A stretch of 64,000 bases of DNA from Talaromyces rugulosus (lineage: Eukaryota; Ascomycota; Eurotiomycetes; Eurotiales; Trichocomaceae): NCBI RefSeq assembly GCF_013368755.1, contig NC_049562.1:3348001-3412000 (forward strand), given 5' to 3'. The stretch's first letter is position 1. Each line of letters begins with the position of its first letter. Made by a program: the position numbers and the translations under genes. The notes under the pieces were generated by a model that saw nothing but the letters and a program-made list of their open reading frames with translations, was not told the DNA's origin and did not search any database. Positions 35,865 through 47,202 of the stretch are shown here, in pieces.

Positions 35865-38800
35865 TACGATATTTGTCTACATGTAGTTGTACAGATTTTT
35901 GAGCTCCAGTTATGTCGTTATTTCAGTTTGTTATCGATAGGCGTTATCAGATTTCAGAGTTAGGGTTTACCTACAAGTCCTGCCAAGTCCATACTGACAA
36001 GACATGTAATTTACAGCGAAACATTTTAAACTTTCCCTCTCCTCAAGCTGACTCGAAAGAAGGAAACTAATATAGTCAATATTATATTAGCATTATTATA
36101 ACCCAATAGGTCAATACTCGTATTAGCCGTCCAATCCGGACCGAATCTGGAGCAGCGACTACGTGCATTGTTTTAGCATGTGAAGGCTGGATGGAGGCTC
36201 TGCCCTAGACCAGCTGAGCAGCGAGCAATGTTAATAATAATACGCGGCGAAATTAAATGCTGCACATGCAGCCCGAACTAAAACTGGCATCGACTCTTGA
36301 GGTCGGGTCGGTCATGAACAGTAGTACTCATGTATCCAGCCAGCCGATTATTTCCCGATTTATTGTTACCACTATTGCTACCAGAGTTGACTGGCAGACT
36401 ACTACTAAAAGAAGTATATACTATAACTAGTCAATTGTTTTGTCCATAGTGGTGAATCATCATTATTCCCGGAGTCTTCCCTGCCCAACCAATCGTGCCT
36501 AATTCCGGACAGCCTTTCCGACCCTCATTTCCGAGACGAGAAAGAGTCGGCGAAACGGTTAATTAAAGTATAGTCTAAATCTTCGGCAGAGGTCGTGAGT
36601 TTTTTTTTTTTTTTGTTCCAGGTTGGTAAATGAGGGTTTTTATTTTCATTGGATATGTATATGTGAGACAGCGACTGGAGCCCCGCCTTGCCGCGTATGT
36701 CTGTATGTATAGTAGTTGTAGGCTATACTTTAACCCGCTTTATTAGTATTGAGGTTTACGAATTACTGGGCCATAGCGTTGATAATATACTATTTGGGTT
36801 TAGTAAATTGCTTATGAATGTACTTGCATAGACCCACAGACATCGCAAATATCGCTCAAGTTTTTTAAATTTTTTTCAAGGGACGATCTTATACAAGTAC
36901 GTACGTGGTATAGCAGAGACAGCGCCTGAGCGTCGTGTGCCTCGTTGCTTGTTCAAGAATACCAAAGATTCCATGTCATAATTGTAATGCAGCTATTATT
37001 TGGTATTATTTACAAAGACCATGTACATACTGTTCGGTTGTCTGTTCACAATCACCTCGGCTAAAGGCATTCCGGGTTTTCCCCGCAATATACTCATGGA
37101 CGGAAAAAAGGAAAGCCATATCCCTGTCAAGAAAAAGGTCCTATTAGTATTTACTATTTAGAAAAAAGGCGATGTTTCATTGGCCACACCGTCAAATGCA
37201 TGTTATGGTCAAGTGACGACATGGCCAGTGTAGCCACAGGGCTAACCAGGATGCAAAACCTGTTTGACAGGGCTGTAGTGTTATTATTATTACTACTGTC
37301 GTTACACGTCAAATCAACTACTGAAGCCGGCCTACGGATGCTCGAGGACAAAGCGCGATCGAAAGTGTCTGGGTCGAGAATTTAAATATTGCGCTCGGGC
37401 TTTTTGCGACGTCACTCTGTAGTTCTTGTAGATCGACGTGAGTTTGGTACATATCACAGTTGGTTCCGTGGGACGATAAACCGAGCGCAAAAAAACTATA
37501 ACAGAAGAATTATAACTTATAGCACGCACTAATTATTTTGATGGTAATAGTAATAATTCTCATCCTTCGGATACCTTTTTTTTTTTTTTTTTTCTACACG
37601 CGGAAGATCGGATGTCGGAGGGAATCCTGTCCGACTGCTGACCCTTTTTACTCTCTTACAACCTAAGAACACAGTAATAAAAATGGCTGAAACGTAGTGC
37701 AAAGTTTGTTCTTCAAACCTTTTTGAAGATGACCAGCCTAACGGCCCGCGACAGTATTATTTGAGCCTCCCGAGGTCCGAATTTTCTGGACAAGTCGGAC
37801 TGCTAGTTCGCGTGCTAGTAATTTTGTATGGATCTGCATGTTGTGACTCGTGAGACAGAGAGTGTTTGCTGAGTGACACGTTCTAATGTTGGTTCTGAAT
37901 GGCGGTGTGTCAAACTCTGTACAGAGTATAATTTGTTATGTACGGAGTACGGAGTATACGGAACTGCTATCGCAGTCCCAAGCCCCTGGTTCCCCCAGGC
38001 CACGTTGGCTGCTTGATCAGCAGCTGGCCAAAGCGGTTATCTCTGTACGGAGTAGGCAGGGATTATTCCAGCACAATAATAATACCATAGGCTAGGAATA
38101 GGGCCACCACCAGTATCCGTACCGTACAGGTAGTAAGTAGTAGTATTATTATGATAGTACGTAGCATTGCAATATGCAACCCTGCTCCATAGGAAAAATA
38201 CAAACAAACGAATCACCCATCAAACAAATAATCGGATCGTCAAACAATCCCCTGGAGAAGTTCCGATTACAAAAAACAGTGGAGAAAAAAAAAAAAAAAA
38301 AACATTTATTTTTTTCTTCTCGAACGCGACGGTGGAGACAAGCAGTGGAGCCCGGGAAGTTGCAACTCGTGGCCGGTCTCCGCCTATTAGAGATGGCTAC
38401 TACTTTACTAATTAGTACATAGTGCTACGACCGTAACTAAATATTAAGTAATGCTAACTATAGGATTGAGGCGCTAGTGGCTCTAGTAGGCTAGTAAGGA
38501 AGAGAAATAGAAAATGGAACAATCAAGAGAACATGATCACTTGCCTCGATAGGTAATAATCGACGGGTTTGAGGGCTAGCCCGAGGTGGCAGGGTAGGGC
38601 ATGAGCATGTGTCTGTTAAATAATAATATATACGTAGCATTATTTGTTAAACGACTTATCCGTATCTGTTCGGGCCGACCCACGCAGAAACATCCTCTGA
38701 AGTTTCTACTGAATCCACGGTGATCCCTTAGTTTATTAGTATCGGCGTGTTCAGGATCCGGATGCACATGTCGGCCACATGGCTACACCAACCTAGCTGT

Positions 38801-40068
38801 ATCGGGCGAGGGAGCAAACGAGAGGGTCAAACGAAGGAATAAGGTCAGCGCGCTGAATAGGGATGCGAAATAGCTCAACGGTTATCGGTGGCGCTTTTTG
38901 TTTGCACAGAGTATAAAAGAAAGAAAGAAAAATACGGTATAGATTACGGAAGAGGAAACACGATCCGGCAACAGGGATCATCCCGGTTCGCTGACGGTGG
39001 CGTTCGGGACGCGCTAGCTGGTTGTGGTTAGTGTGTATTCTATTCAGTACTTGCTTCTATATGCTGTCTGTTTGTAATCATTTGTATGGAGTACGTAGTG
39101 AAAAAGAAACAATATCATGACTACGGATATATCAGGCGTATACTTCTTAGTTCTTACCCGCTGAGCATGGCATGGCATGGCTGATGCGACCGCTAGATCC
39201 TTGGGCTCCTCTCGTTCAGCCTTCAGGCTTCCATATGGCTCCGCTTTCTGTTGGCACGGTATTGGTATTGCCATATGCAGCCTGCGGATCTTCGCAGGTA
39301 TTAGGTTTCAACAGCCGGAAGATTAATGGCCGGAGCATAACGGGTTTGTTCAACTTTGTTGTTAATTAATTTTAATACCAAAGCATATACTGATATTAAT
39401 ACGGAACATGGCGCCCGATCGGGACGGCAACCAAGTGAGAAATTAGGGTTTGCCAGAATAATATCACTTGTACCCCCACGAGATTGCTGAGATTGTACAG
39501 TGCAGACTCTACTGCAGAGACCTCGGTGCAAGAGATGCTCGCAGAAGAACAAAAAGAATGCAATAATTCTAGCCCTCAATAAAGAAAAGTCTCAAAAACA
39601 CAAAAAACACACAAAAAAAAAAAAACAAACCGAAACAAAACGTACGGTACGGTACGGTAAAATCGGGCTGGGCCCACCGGCGCCGTCCTCGGAGACGCTC
39701 CTCCTGGGCCTAAGTTGCATTCAGTTCTGGCGATGCCGTCCTCGCCATTATTATCTTTAACTCTCCCGATCCCTTCTCTCTTGCATATCAACATTCCACC
39801 CTTCAGTCTTCACCCTCCAGACCCTTGCGCCAACGAGTCAGCTCGTGTCTTGCTCGCTCGCTGCTCACCGCCTCGGCCAGACCACCCCTTCCCTGCCCTT
39901 TATCGCCCGCTGATCTCCCTGTCATTCATTGTCATCCCCAAAACACTCACTCGCCAACTCGACACCCTCGCCACTTGACTTGAAACCTTCGCCCTCCTCG
40001 CCATGTCTGCGGCGATCATGCCTTGAGATCGACGACGGCCCAAGCTACTGGTCTAGTCGTCATTCGAT
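35865..40068. other. 4.2-kb region without recognisable genes
   Basis: The longest gene-free stretch of the window. No open frame resembles a protein, and I found no tRNA, 5S or snoRNA pattern. It contains T or A homopolymers (near 36601-36615, 37577-37593, 38285-38302), three TACGGAGTA copies (37941-37949, 37948-37956, 38046-38054), and a GGTAC-type repeat at about 39641-39659. From about 39740 to 40068 the plus strand is pyrimidine-rich, as expected for the promoter and leader of the downstream lst7-like gene. A decayed gene or a long non-coding transcript cannot be excluded by eye. Confidence 0.4.
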
Positions 40069-41601
40069 ATGGATTTTATTGTACGTGCCTCACATATTAT
40101 ATTTCCCAAGGGGGAAGGTGCCGTGCGCGTCGCATCTGATCTCTTGAATCCGCATCTTGCTTCGCATTCATCCCGGGCAAGAATTCCCCATATAAAACGT
40201 GCTAACTGGATAATATAGCTGTCTCTGACGCATTTCTGCGAAGTGCATGGTCCCACTTCCGTCCTCTGCTCCCAAGTCCTGCCATTTTCGTGCTCGCAAT
40301 GCCATCCCGACGACGCCGATCTCTCCGCCTCCGATACGCCCTCAACTTCGCATGACACCGCCTCGACTTCTTCTCGCCGCAACAACACCCGCTTCTCCTC
40401 CTCGCCCGCCAACTCGGCTCTGTCCACCTCGTTTACCGGGAGCGTCAAATCAAACGCTGCCCATCCTCCGCAGAATCTGGAGGATCTCCCATATTTCCTG
40501 AAATCGCAACAGTCGCAGCTCAGTGCAGATCGCCTAGGCGAGACCAACGGCGACACTTGCGCCAGCTGCAGCATCTCGCTTCCTGAAGATGTGAGCAAGA
40601 AGCTGCCCGCCAGCCCCAAAACCGATGGCAAGGCCAAGAATAACAACAGCCCCGTCCTGCGCTCTCGCGAGGTCGTCTACTCGTGCGGCGGCAGCCATTC
40701 CGAATCGGAAGAAGAACAGCACGACCCTCACCTCCATGCATCATTACCCGATTCGCTGCACTCCTTCTCGGTCGACTCCGATGTCTCGTGTCACACCCAC
40801 ATCCTGACCTATCTCTCGTTACACGGCCCTCCGAACCCGGCTGATTATGCTCTTCTCCGGCAGTCGTCCATCCGCACGCTCAGTTGCGAACTGCTCCCGC
40901 GTGGTCTGTCTTCTGGCCGCCTGTGCTTCGGAGACTCTGTCGCCGGTTACACTATAGCCTATGTTTTTCGTTTGCCTGACCCAATGGCACGCGGAAAGCG
41001 ACGCAGCTATGCGCTTGTGGCTCTCGCCGGGAAGGATGCCACCCGGGCGTTCCGTGCCTCGCCGATAATTTGGCGCATCTTCCAGCGCATTGCCACGAGC
41101 ATTGTGACTGCTGCCGAAAAGCACCAAGAGGAGGAAAAGAAACGCGAGGAACAGGCATTCCAATCGCCCAACAGCAGCGCTGGTCGCAATTACACACCAG
41201 TCTCTTCTTTTCTTACGGGCCGCGCTTACGACCCTAATGGAAACCCGCGCCGTGCCGGGCAGATTCGCGCACGCAACCTTGCTGAAATTGTGGGCAATGA
41301 ATACATTTTTGCTGAGCTGCATGCCCAATTTGTTACTCTCTTGCAACAACTAGGCAACATGTTTGGCGGCGTGCCGATCTCTGATGAGCGATTCGTCTGC
41401 AGCACTGTTTTGCCTGAAGGAACAGTCCCAGGCGAGTCGCGCCGCGGCAGTGTTGCCACGACTTCAACGCCGGCCAAGGGCGACACGAAGCCCGCGCCTC
41501 GCCATAACAGAGGCCCAAGTGATTTGGATCTGTCGTCGCTGAACATGTCCTCCAGGCCGCAACCGATACCCATCTCGCCGCGCCGTCCGATTGCGACATA
41601 G
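40069..41601 (+). CDS. lst7: Lst7/folliculin-type TORC1 regulator
   Basis: Two exons: 40069..40080 and 40219..41601, coding 464 residues. Exon 1 codes only MDFI; the 138-bp intron (GTACGT...ATAG, branch GCTAAC) joins it to LSLTHFCEVHGPTSVLCSQV, giving the folliculin N-terminal motif. CxxC-type pairs follow (CSQCHP, CASCSIS), then DYALLRQSSIRTLSCE and GYTIAYVFRLPDPMARGKRR of the longin-like domain. Lst7 with Lst4 acts at the vacuole as a GTPase-activating complex for the Rag GTPase Gtr2, signalling amino-acid supply to TORC1. The protein is longer than yeast Lst7 but shorter than human folliculin; the C-terminus (after about 390) is Ser/Pro-rich and seems to lack a full DENN module. Start supported by the MDFI motif, not by length. 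Confidence 0.88.
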
Positions 41602-42108
41602 TTCTAGACAAATTGCTTGTGACGAACCTAATGATAATACTTGCACATACATGACTGGAGTTTGGCTCTAGACTGGGACGGAAAGATATTATTCGATGCA
41701 TTTAAACATGGAAGGAGTTTTACTCTAGTTTTGTACTCTAGGATTTGTTTGCGTGTTTACAGCGTATTTTCCATTGCTCGGCGGGAATTTTTTTTTCCAT
41801 TGCTTTTATTGTACAATAGATACGCGATAATTAATACTACCATTATTTATTTACTACCCATTACATATTATAATATTAACAGGGGAAATATTAGGGCTTG
41901 ATCAATATGTAGTAAATAGCTGTATAGTATCGGACAAATATACCGCATTGGGTTTATCCGGCCCCACTACCGCACACCAAAATGTTGATGCGAATATCGT
42001 CGATTATTTTCATGCGTGGTTGGTTGATTCAACGTCCCCCGCCGTCCTCCTCTCCTCTTAGCCAACACCTCAAAACCACACACTCACTCACAACACACGC
42101 ATCTCACC
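41602..42108. other. 507-bp intergenic region upstream of eIF3k
   Basis: AT-rich 3' flank of lst7 (to about 41940), then a C-rich stretch before the eIF3k ATG (42030-42108) consistent with a promoter and leader. No other feature seen. Confidence 0.4.
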
Positions 42109-43065
42109 ATGGCCACCACCGCCTTTGACAAGTGCGATGCGCGGCCAGCGCACATCGACGCCATTCTCAACGGACTCGACCGGTACAATCCTGAGACGAC
42201 GACTGTGTTCCAGGACTACGTTGTGCAGCAGTGCGAGGACCGGACATTTGACTGCTATGCGAATTTGGCACTTTTGAAGCTGTACGTTTTCCTTTTTTTT
42301 TTTTTTTCCTTCTCTCTTTGGCCGTCATATCAAGTTTATGATGAGGAACTTTTACACGTTTCCTATTACCTGACTCTCCCATCCAACGGATGAGGTTGAG
42401 CTTGAAGTGATTATTAGTTACCTGACTTGGATTTTTTTTGTTCTTTTGCCTGCAAAATATCTTGATAAAAAAACAAAAACTAACAAACCAGGTACCAATT
42501 CAACCCCCACCTCCTCCAACCCGAAACAACAACCAATATCCTCGCCAAAGCCCTGACGGTGTTCCCCTCACCGGCGTTTTCGCTCTCGCTCTCCCTTCTC
42601 CCCGCGCACACACAGCCCTTTGGCTCCAGCGACAACAATGCTGCAGCAGCATCGCAAACCTCTGATTTTGTAGAGTCCATCCAAAAACTCACGCGGCTCA
42701 ACACGCTGCTCGAATCGGCACAGTACTCGCTCTTTTGGAACTCGTTCAATTCCGACGACCTGTATGCCGACCTGGTCGCCGACGTGGCCGGTTTCGAGGA
42801 ACTGGTGCGCGTGCGCATCGCGGTCGAAGTCGGCAAGGCCTTTCGCGAGGTTAGCGCAGATGTGCTGTCCGGATGGCTGGATTTGAAGAGCCGCGAGGCC
42901 CTGGAGAAGTTTGTCACGGATGTCTGTGGATGGCAGGTTGATGGGTCTGTTGTGCATGTGCCCAAGAACCGTGAGAATGAGGCCAGGTCGGAGATTAAGA
43001 GTGAGCGTGTTGGTGTGGATATGTTTGGGCGTGTTATTCGCCGCGGGTTTGAGCAGCCTGCTTAA
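42109..43065 (+). CDS. Eukaryotic translation initiation factor 3 subunit K
   Basis: Two exons: 42109..42281 and 42492..43065, coding 248 residues, the family's usual size. Seen: [20 protein letters not shown] and [20 protein letters not shown] near the N-terminus, [12 protein letters not shown] across the splice, then a helical repeat and a PCI-type C-terminal domain ([20 protein letters not shown]). eIF3k is a peripheral, non-essential subunit of eIF3, the scaffold for 40S loading and scanning. It is missing in budding yeast but common in filamentous fungi. The 210-bp intron is the longest in this window and contains a possible C/D snoRNA. Another, stronger snoRNA candidate lies just after the stop codon. 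Convergent with prefoldin 3. Confidence 0.92.
42333..42430 (+). ncRNA. possible C/D box snoRNA inside the eIF3k intron
   Basis: A perfect C box ATGATGA (42338-42344) and D box CTGA (42422-42425) lie 56 nt after the donor and 66 nt before the acceptor. A second CTGA (42370-42373) and a C'-like GTGATTA (42407-42413) sit between them. The closing stem is short and lopsided: CAAG at 42331-42334 with CTTG at 42426-42429. The intron is two to four times longer than its neighbours, which fits extra cargo. I could not match either guide stretch to rRNA with confidence. Chance occurrence of the boxes is quite possible. Confidence 0.3.
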
Positions 43066-43110
43066 TCTTTTCCCTCTTGTTTCATTTTCCTTTTTCTTTT
43101 CATGAATCTC

Positions 43111-43239
43111 ATAGATGTATGATGATGATCATGTGGTGCCGAAAAGTGGGCAGGGGCGCAGGGCGTTTTTGTGCATATATTTAGTTGACTGGTAGATCTT
43201 ATAATGTTTAGGTCTGCAAAATGTCTGAGATACATCTAT
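43111..43239 (+). ncRNA. candidate C/D box snoRNA downstream of eIF3k
   Basis: Seen directly: 43111-43120 (ATAGATGTAT) and 43230-43239 (ATACATCTAT) are perfect reverse complements, a 10-bp closing stem. One base inside the stem on each side lie a perfect C box ATGATGA (43122-43128) and a D box CTGA (43225-43228). This symmetrical stem/C...D/stem layout is the C/D snoRNA hallmark, and the 129-nt length is suitable. The guide just before the D box would be the ~12 nt ending at 43224 (CTGCAAAATGT). I could not match it to an rRNA site from memory, so target and identity are open. It sits 46 nt after the eIF3k stop, between convergent genes, so it may be processed from the eIF3k 3' UTR or be independently transcribed. 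An internal C'/D' pair is not clear. Confidence 0.6.
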
Positions 43240-43304
43240 CTTAAGCCTGCCTAATAGCTTGGTGTAAACAGATATCATTGACAACTCATGTACTATTTCA
43301 AGGT

Positions 43305-44061
43305 CTATCCAGCAGAATCCCCCTTGTCCTCGTCATCCCCTTTTCCCTCTGCCTTGTCTTTGCGCCTCTGCACCACGTCCCAGTTGTACACACGAGCCGT
43401 CGCAACTTCGAGGGTCTACAGAATTAGTTTCGTCTTTTTTTTTTTAACAAAAAGAAGGGGGAAATACCGTAATTTGCTCCCGCAAAAACTCCAAATCCTC
43501 CTCACAATTACTCAAACTCAACTCTGCCGCGCGCAGTTTCTCCGTCAACATCGTCTGGGCTTCGTCAATCGGGTATGCGAGCATGACATTTGCGCCGAGC
43601 CACAGATAGACCTCATCTGTATCCTTTTTTGAAATAGTAGCGCGCGCATACAGTGTATCATTCAATTCGAAATTCGTCTCTAGTAGCCCCTCTTCTTCCT
43701 CGTCTGAGTCGTCATCATCATCCTTGTCGCGGCGCATCTTTAAGAATTTGACCATTTCAAGCGTCTTTTGAATATCTGGAATCTTTTCTTTCAGACCGAC
43801 GGTGCGGCGCTGCGTGTTCATTTCCATGAATTGGTATTTGGATATCATCTCCTGGAAGGATTTTAATGTGCCTTCGACTTCGCTTCGTGAGGAGACGTAG
43901 TCGCCGACATTGTCGACGAAGGGGGCAAGAGGAATGCCGCGGGGGTTTGACCTTTTTTTTGTGTGTGTCAAAACATATCAATTGAAGGGTGCTGTGATGT
44001 TGGGGATGTGGTGGTGATAGGGCAGAACTTACCCCTCCCCGGATTTTTGCACGGCGGCCAT
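43305..44061 (-). CDS. Prefoldin subunit 3
   Basis: Three exons: 44061..44033, 43951..43468 and 43415..43305, coding 207 residues. Alpha-type prefoldin pattern: NPRGIPLAPFVDNVGDYV, a first long helix (VEGTLKSFQEMISKYQFMEM), an acidic loop (DKDDDDDSDEEEE), the beta-hairpin region TLYARATISKKDTDEVYLWL then GANVMLAYPIDEA, and a second helix (TMLTEKLRAAELSLSNCEED). It is the VBP1/Pac10 subunit of the prefoldin hexamer that passes unfolded actin and tubulin to CCT. The first exon has nine codons plus two bases; the acceptor is AAG preceded by an A tract. C-terminal tail charged (RRKDKAEGKGDDEDKGDS). Divergent from vma12 across 312 bp. Confidence 0.93.
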
Positions 44062-44373
44062 GTAGTAGCGAGTGCAGGGAAGCAGGTTCTTTAGATAGAC
44101 ACCATGTGAAAAGAAAGAATGCTTTTTTTTTCTGAGCCGCTCGTCTAGGTTCAACGGCCAGATGGTTGCTGGCTGTGAGAATTAGGTCGTCAACGTAGTG
44201 AATTAAATGTGATGCGGAGACTCGGCGGGCAGAAACTCTGTAGTGCGAAGTTCTATTCTATTGGCCGGAGCTCGCGTCCTCTGCATGACGTCGGCCATCT
44301 TCCTTCCCTCCCTCTCTCTCTCTTCCTATTCTACTAGACCACAACACAATACGAAAAGAAGGAAGAAAGGAAA
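44062..44373. promoter_or_regulatory. divergent promoter region (prefoldin 3 / vma12)
   Basis: A 312-bp gap between divergent start codons; a CT-rich tract (about 44303-44330) precedes vma12. A TGACGTC core lies at about 44286-44292, resembling a CRE/ATF half-element, but a single copy is weak evidence. Confidence 0.35.
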
Positions 44374-45321
44374 ATGGTCCTCCTCATAACAACACCCACC
44401 ATCGTCGCCGCCCTACACGCCCTCTCGCCCTTTGCGCGCGACCAGCTGAATCTCGCGCAGACACCGCCGGAAATCGGGGCGCCTATATCACACGACGAGG
44501 TAGTCTCGCTGGCGCGCGCATTCGCCTCTCCCCAGCAGGACGAGAATGATATAAAAGAAAAAGTAAAAGAAAATGGAGGCAAGCGGTATACATTGAACGA
44601 GCTGTTGCGCGGGTCGGATGTGTACACGCCACCGGCTGCGAAAAAGGCTGAGCCAGTACGTCTTTTGTCTTTTATTTTACACTACACTCTTTCAAAGGGT
44701 CCTGAAGAGAGAGAGAGAGAGAGAGAGCTAATTAGATAGACCCCCGAATACCTCGCACTCAAAAAGCGTCTCCAAGCACTCGCCGAAGAACAAGCGTACA
44801 ACCAACTCATCGCACCTTCCTCCTCATACAATTCATACAAGCCCTCTCCAATTTTCACATCGCAAGAAGAAGCCGAATCGACAGCCGACAACGACCCGCT
44901 CAGTCCATCCTTTGTCCTCAACGTGTTTTTATCCATCTTACTCTGCGGCTTTGCCACCTTTTGGGCACTGAAGAATTTCCAAACCCCTGCTTTCATGACT
45001 CTGGGTACAAAACAAAAACCTGTCGCTGGAAGTGCGGCGCACTCGGAGCCTGTGTTTGTGCTGATTTCCATGTTTGTTGGACTGCTGGTGGGTGTTGCTG
45101 AGGTCGTTGTTTATGCGGCGTATTTAAGAAAAGTTGCGCAGGCGAAAGCCAAAGAGAAGAGCTTTAAGGAGAGGAAGGATGTTGTCAAGGATGATGCTTC
45201 TTCCTCGGATGATACAGCAGCAGCACCAGCACAGGTAGATCAGACAAAAGAGGAGATATGGGGGAAGGGGGTTAATGGAGGCGTGCGCAGAAGGGTGAGG
45301 GAGCGGTGGGAGCAGACGTAA
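44374..45321 (+). CDS. vma12: V-ATPase assembly factor Vma12 (TMEM199 family), ER membrane
   Basis: Two exons: 44374..44655 and 44740..45321, coding 287 residues. Pfam Vma12-type layout: a cytosolic N-terminal half with RYTLNELLRGSDVYTP and TPEYLALKKRLQALAEEQAY, then two membrane helices near the C-terminus (about FVLNVFLSILLCGFATFWAL and VFVLISMFVGLLVGVAEVVV) and a long charged cytosolic tail. Vma12 works with Vma21 and Vma22 in the ER to build the membrane Vo sector of the vacuolar H+-ATPase. The intron contains a GA dinucleotide run (44706-44728). The tail after residue 235 is rich in Lys/Asp and probably disordered. Convergent with allantoinase, with only 173 bp between stops. Confidence 0.88.
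44706..44728 (+). repeat. (GA)n dinucleotide run in the vma12 intron
   Basis: About eleven GA units inside the 84-bp intron. Simple sequence repeat. Confidence 0.85.
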
Positions 45322-45494
45322 CATTAACTACATGTCAGCTACATCTAGATTGTATATTCATAGAATGTATATTTAATTGTATATTATTATAGTCATCATT
45401 GTCATCACTGTATGTACAGCTAGCGAGAATTTACATACTCGCATGCAACATGCATAAACGCTGGCATCATGCAGAATATATACATATAAAAAAA

Positions 45495-47141
45495 CTAAGC
45501 AAAAGACCTCCGCTCAAGAAGAAGCTTTCCACTCACCCTCGACGTAAACCCTTCGGCTCGCGAATAAACCTTGCTCCCCCGTAACCACGTCTCCTGCACC
45601 ATCCCCGTCAGAGTTCGGCCCTGGTACGGCGAGCACTTGTTTCGGAACAGCATCGTGCTCGGCTCGACAATCCACTCCGCAGTGTCATCAAACACACAGA
45701 TATCAGCGTCAAACCCGACGGCGAGGTCGCCCTTTTGCTTCTCCAAGCCAACCTGCGCGGCGGTGTTGATGCAGCACCACCGGACGATGTCTTGGAGCTC
45801 CTGTTCAACCGTTTTGTTGCCGCCTGGTGCTCCGCCGGCAATCTTCTTGCGTCGGCTGATTTCTGTCCAGAGGATGGGCAGGCCGAGTCCCACGGATGAG
45901 ATGCCGCCCCAGGCAGAAAAGAAATTGCCGTCACGCACCTCGGCTTCCTTGCCCTCAAAAAAGTCCGACACACTGCTGCTCGCTGAGGTAACTGAGGGAG
46001 TCACGACGGCCGAGGAGTTACTAGAAGACTGCGGGCTCGGAGTCATGATGTGTGAAGGTAAAAGCTTGAGATCTGGCGTGCACGGCGAGTGGTCGGACAC
46101 GACAGTCGTGATCACTCCGTCGTCAGCATATCGTTCCAATTCAGCCCACAGAGCGTCTTGATTGAGCTGGGACCGGATTGGGGGACAGCATTTGTGCCGC
46201 GTGTCACCCTCGGCAATCTCTTCAGCTGCCAATGACAGATAGTGGAAGCAAGTCTCGGCTGTGATGGGAATACCGTTGGCGCGGGCTTCCCGCAGCAGAG
46301 GAATGGCCTCTTTCGCAGACAAGTGCACGATATGCAGTGGAAGCTTTGGAGCTGTTGCAGCCAGCTCGATGATTTCCGCAATAGCATACGTCTCAAAGGC
46401 CGGCGGGCGAGAAGCAAGAAACGTCGAATACGCCTGCAGAGGACCGACTGGTGCCAGCGGGGGCATTGAAGTCTGCACATCGTCACCGACAGAGTCGGTA
46501 ATTGGAGGCAGCATCTCGGCATGAAACATAAGTGTGGTGGGCTGATCAGCCAGCTCCTTCATGGCTAGCTCGATATCGCTAGACGAGACAGCCGGGAATT
46601 CTTCGACCTGGACCGTGTTAGCCTAGTATCAAGCTAGTATAAGGTTATCAGTGCATACGCCACTATCGATAAGGAAACCCTTAAAGCCACGCACGCCCTC
46701 GTTGACCAAAGCTTTGAGTTCGTGCGAGTTTCCCGGAATGATGCCGCCGTAGAAACCAACGTCCACCCAGCACTTGTCCTGGGCAGCGCGGATCTTCTCG
46801 TGGAAGCCGGCCACACTGGTCGTCGGAGGGATGGCGTTCAGAGGCATGTCAATGACAGTGGTCACGCCACCAAAGGCGGCGGCCTGGGTGCCGGTGTAGA
46901 AGCCCTCCCATTCAGTGCGGCCAGGCTCGTTCAGATGCACGTGGGCGTCCACCAAACCGGGCAACAGGACCAAAGGTGAATAGTCCTTGTACGGGGTGCC
47001 CTCGGGGAAATCCGAGGCTGGTCTCACTGCGTCGAGCACCTGCACGATCTTACCGGTGGCCTGGGACACCACGATGGTGGCTGCAGCAAGCCGGCCGGAA
47101 ACCACGGCCCGTGAAGAAGCTATGACTGTGACAGCCTCCAT
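45495..47141 (-). CDS. Allantoinase
   Basis: Two exons: 47141..46659 and 46607..45495, coding 531 residues. It is a zinc amidohydrolase that opens allantoin to allantoate in purine breakdown for nitrogen supply. Seen: the metal motif [40 protein letters not shown], the segment with the carbamylated-Lys site [49 protein letters not shown] and the late metal-ligand Asp in [15 protein letters not shown]. The C-terminal [20 protein letters not shown] is typical. A Ser/Thr-rich insert (about residues 345-375) sits in a loop and is not conserved. The intron follows the GFKGF block. The upstream region has several GATA sites, fitting AreA-type nitrogen control. Confidence 0.95.
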
Positions 47142-47202
47142 ACTCGTACTAGGTGAGTAGTATGTGTTCAGTGAACAGAGTGGAGGGCGGAAATGGGACG
47201 GC

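Noticed and set aside
35865..40068. tRNA or 5S rRNA genes in the large gap
   Set aside because: No B-box-like GTTCGAATC pattern with a matching acceptor stem and no 5S-like internal control region could be found by eye.
43205..43224. Assignment of the eIF3k-downstream snoRNA to a known rRNA methylation site
   Set aside because: The guide resembles the sense strand of a large-subunit rRNA segment rather than its complement, so it cannot pair there; no other target was found from memory.
45330..45425. Minus-strand C/D snoRNA between vma12 and allantoinase (TCATCAC and TCAG in plus orientation)
   Set aside because: The possible stem is only five base pairs with uneven spacing, in very AT-rich sequence; likely chance.
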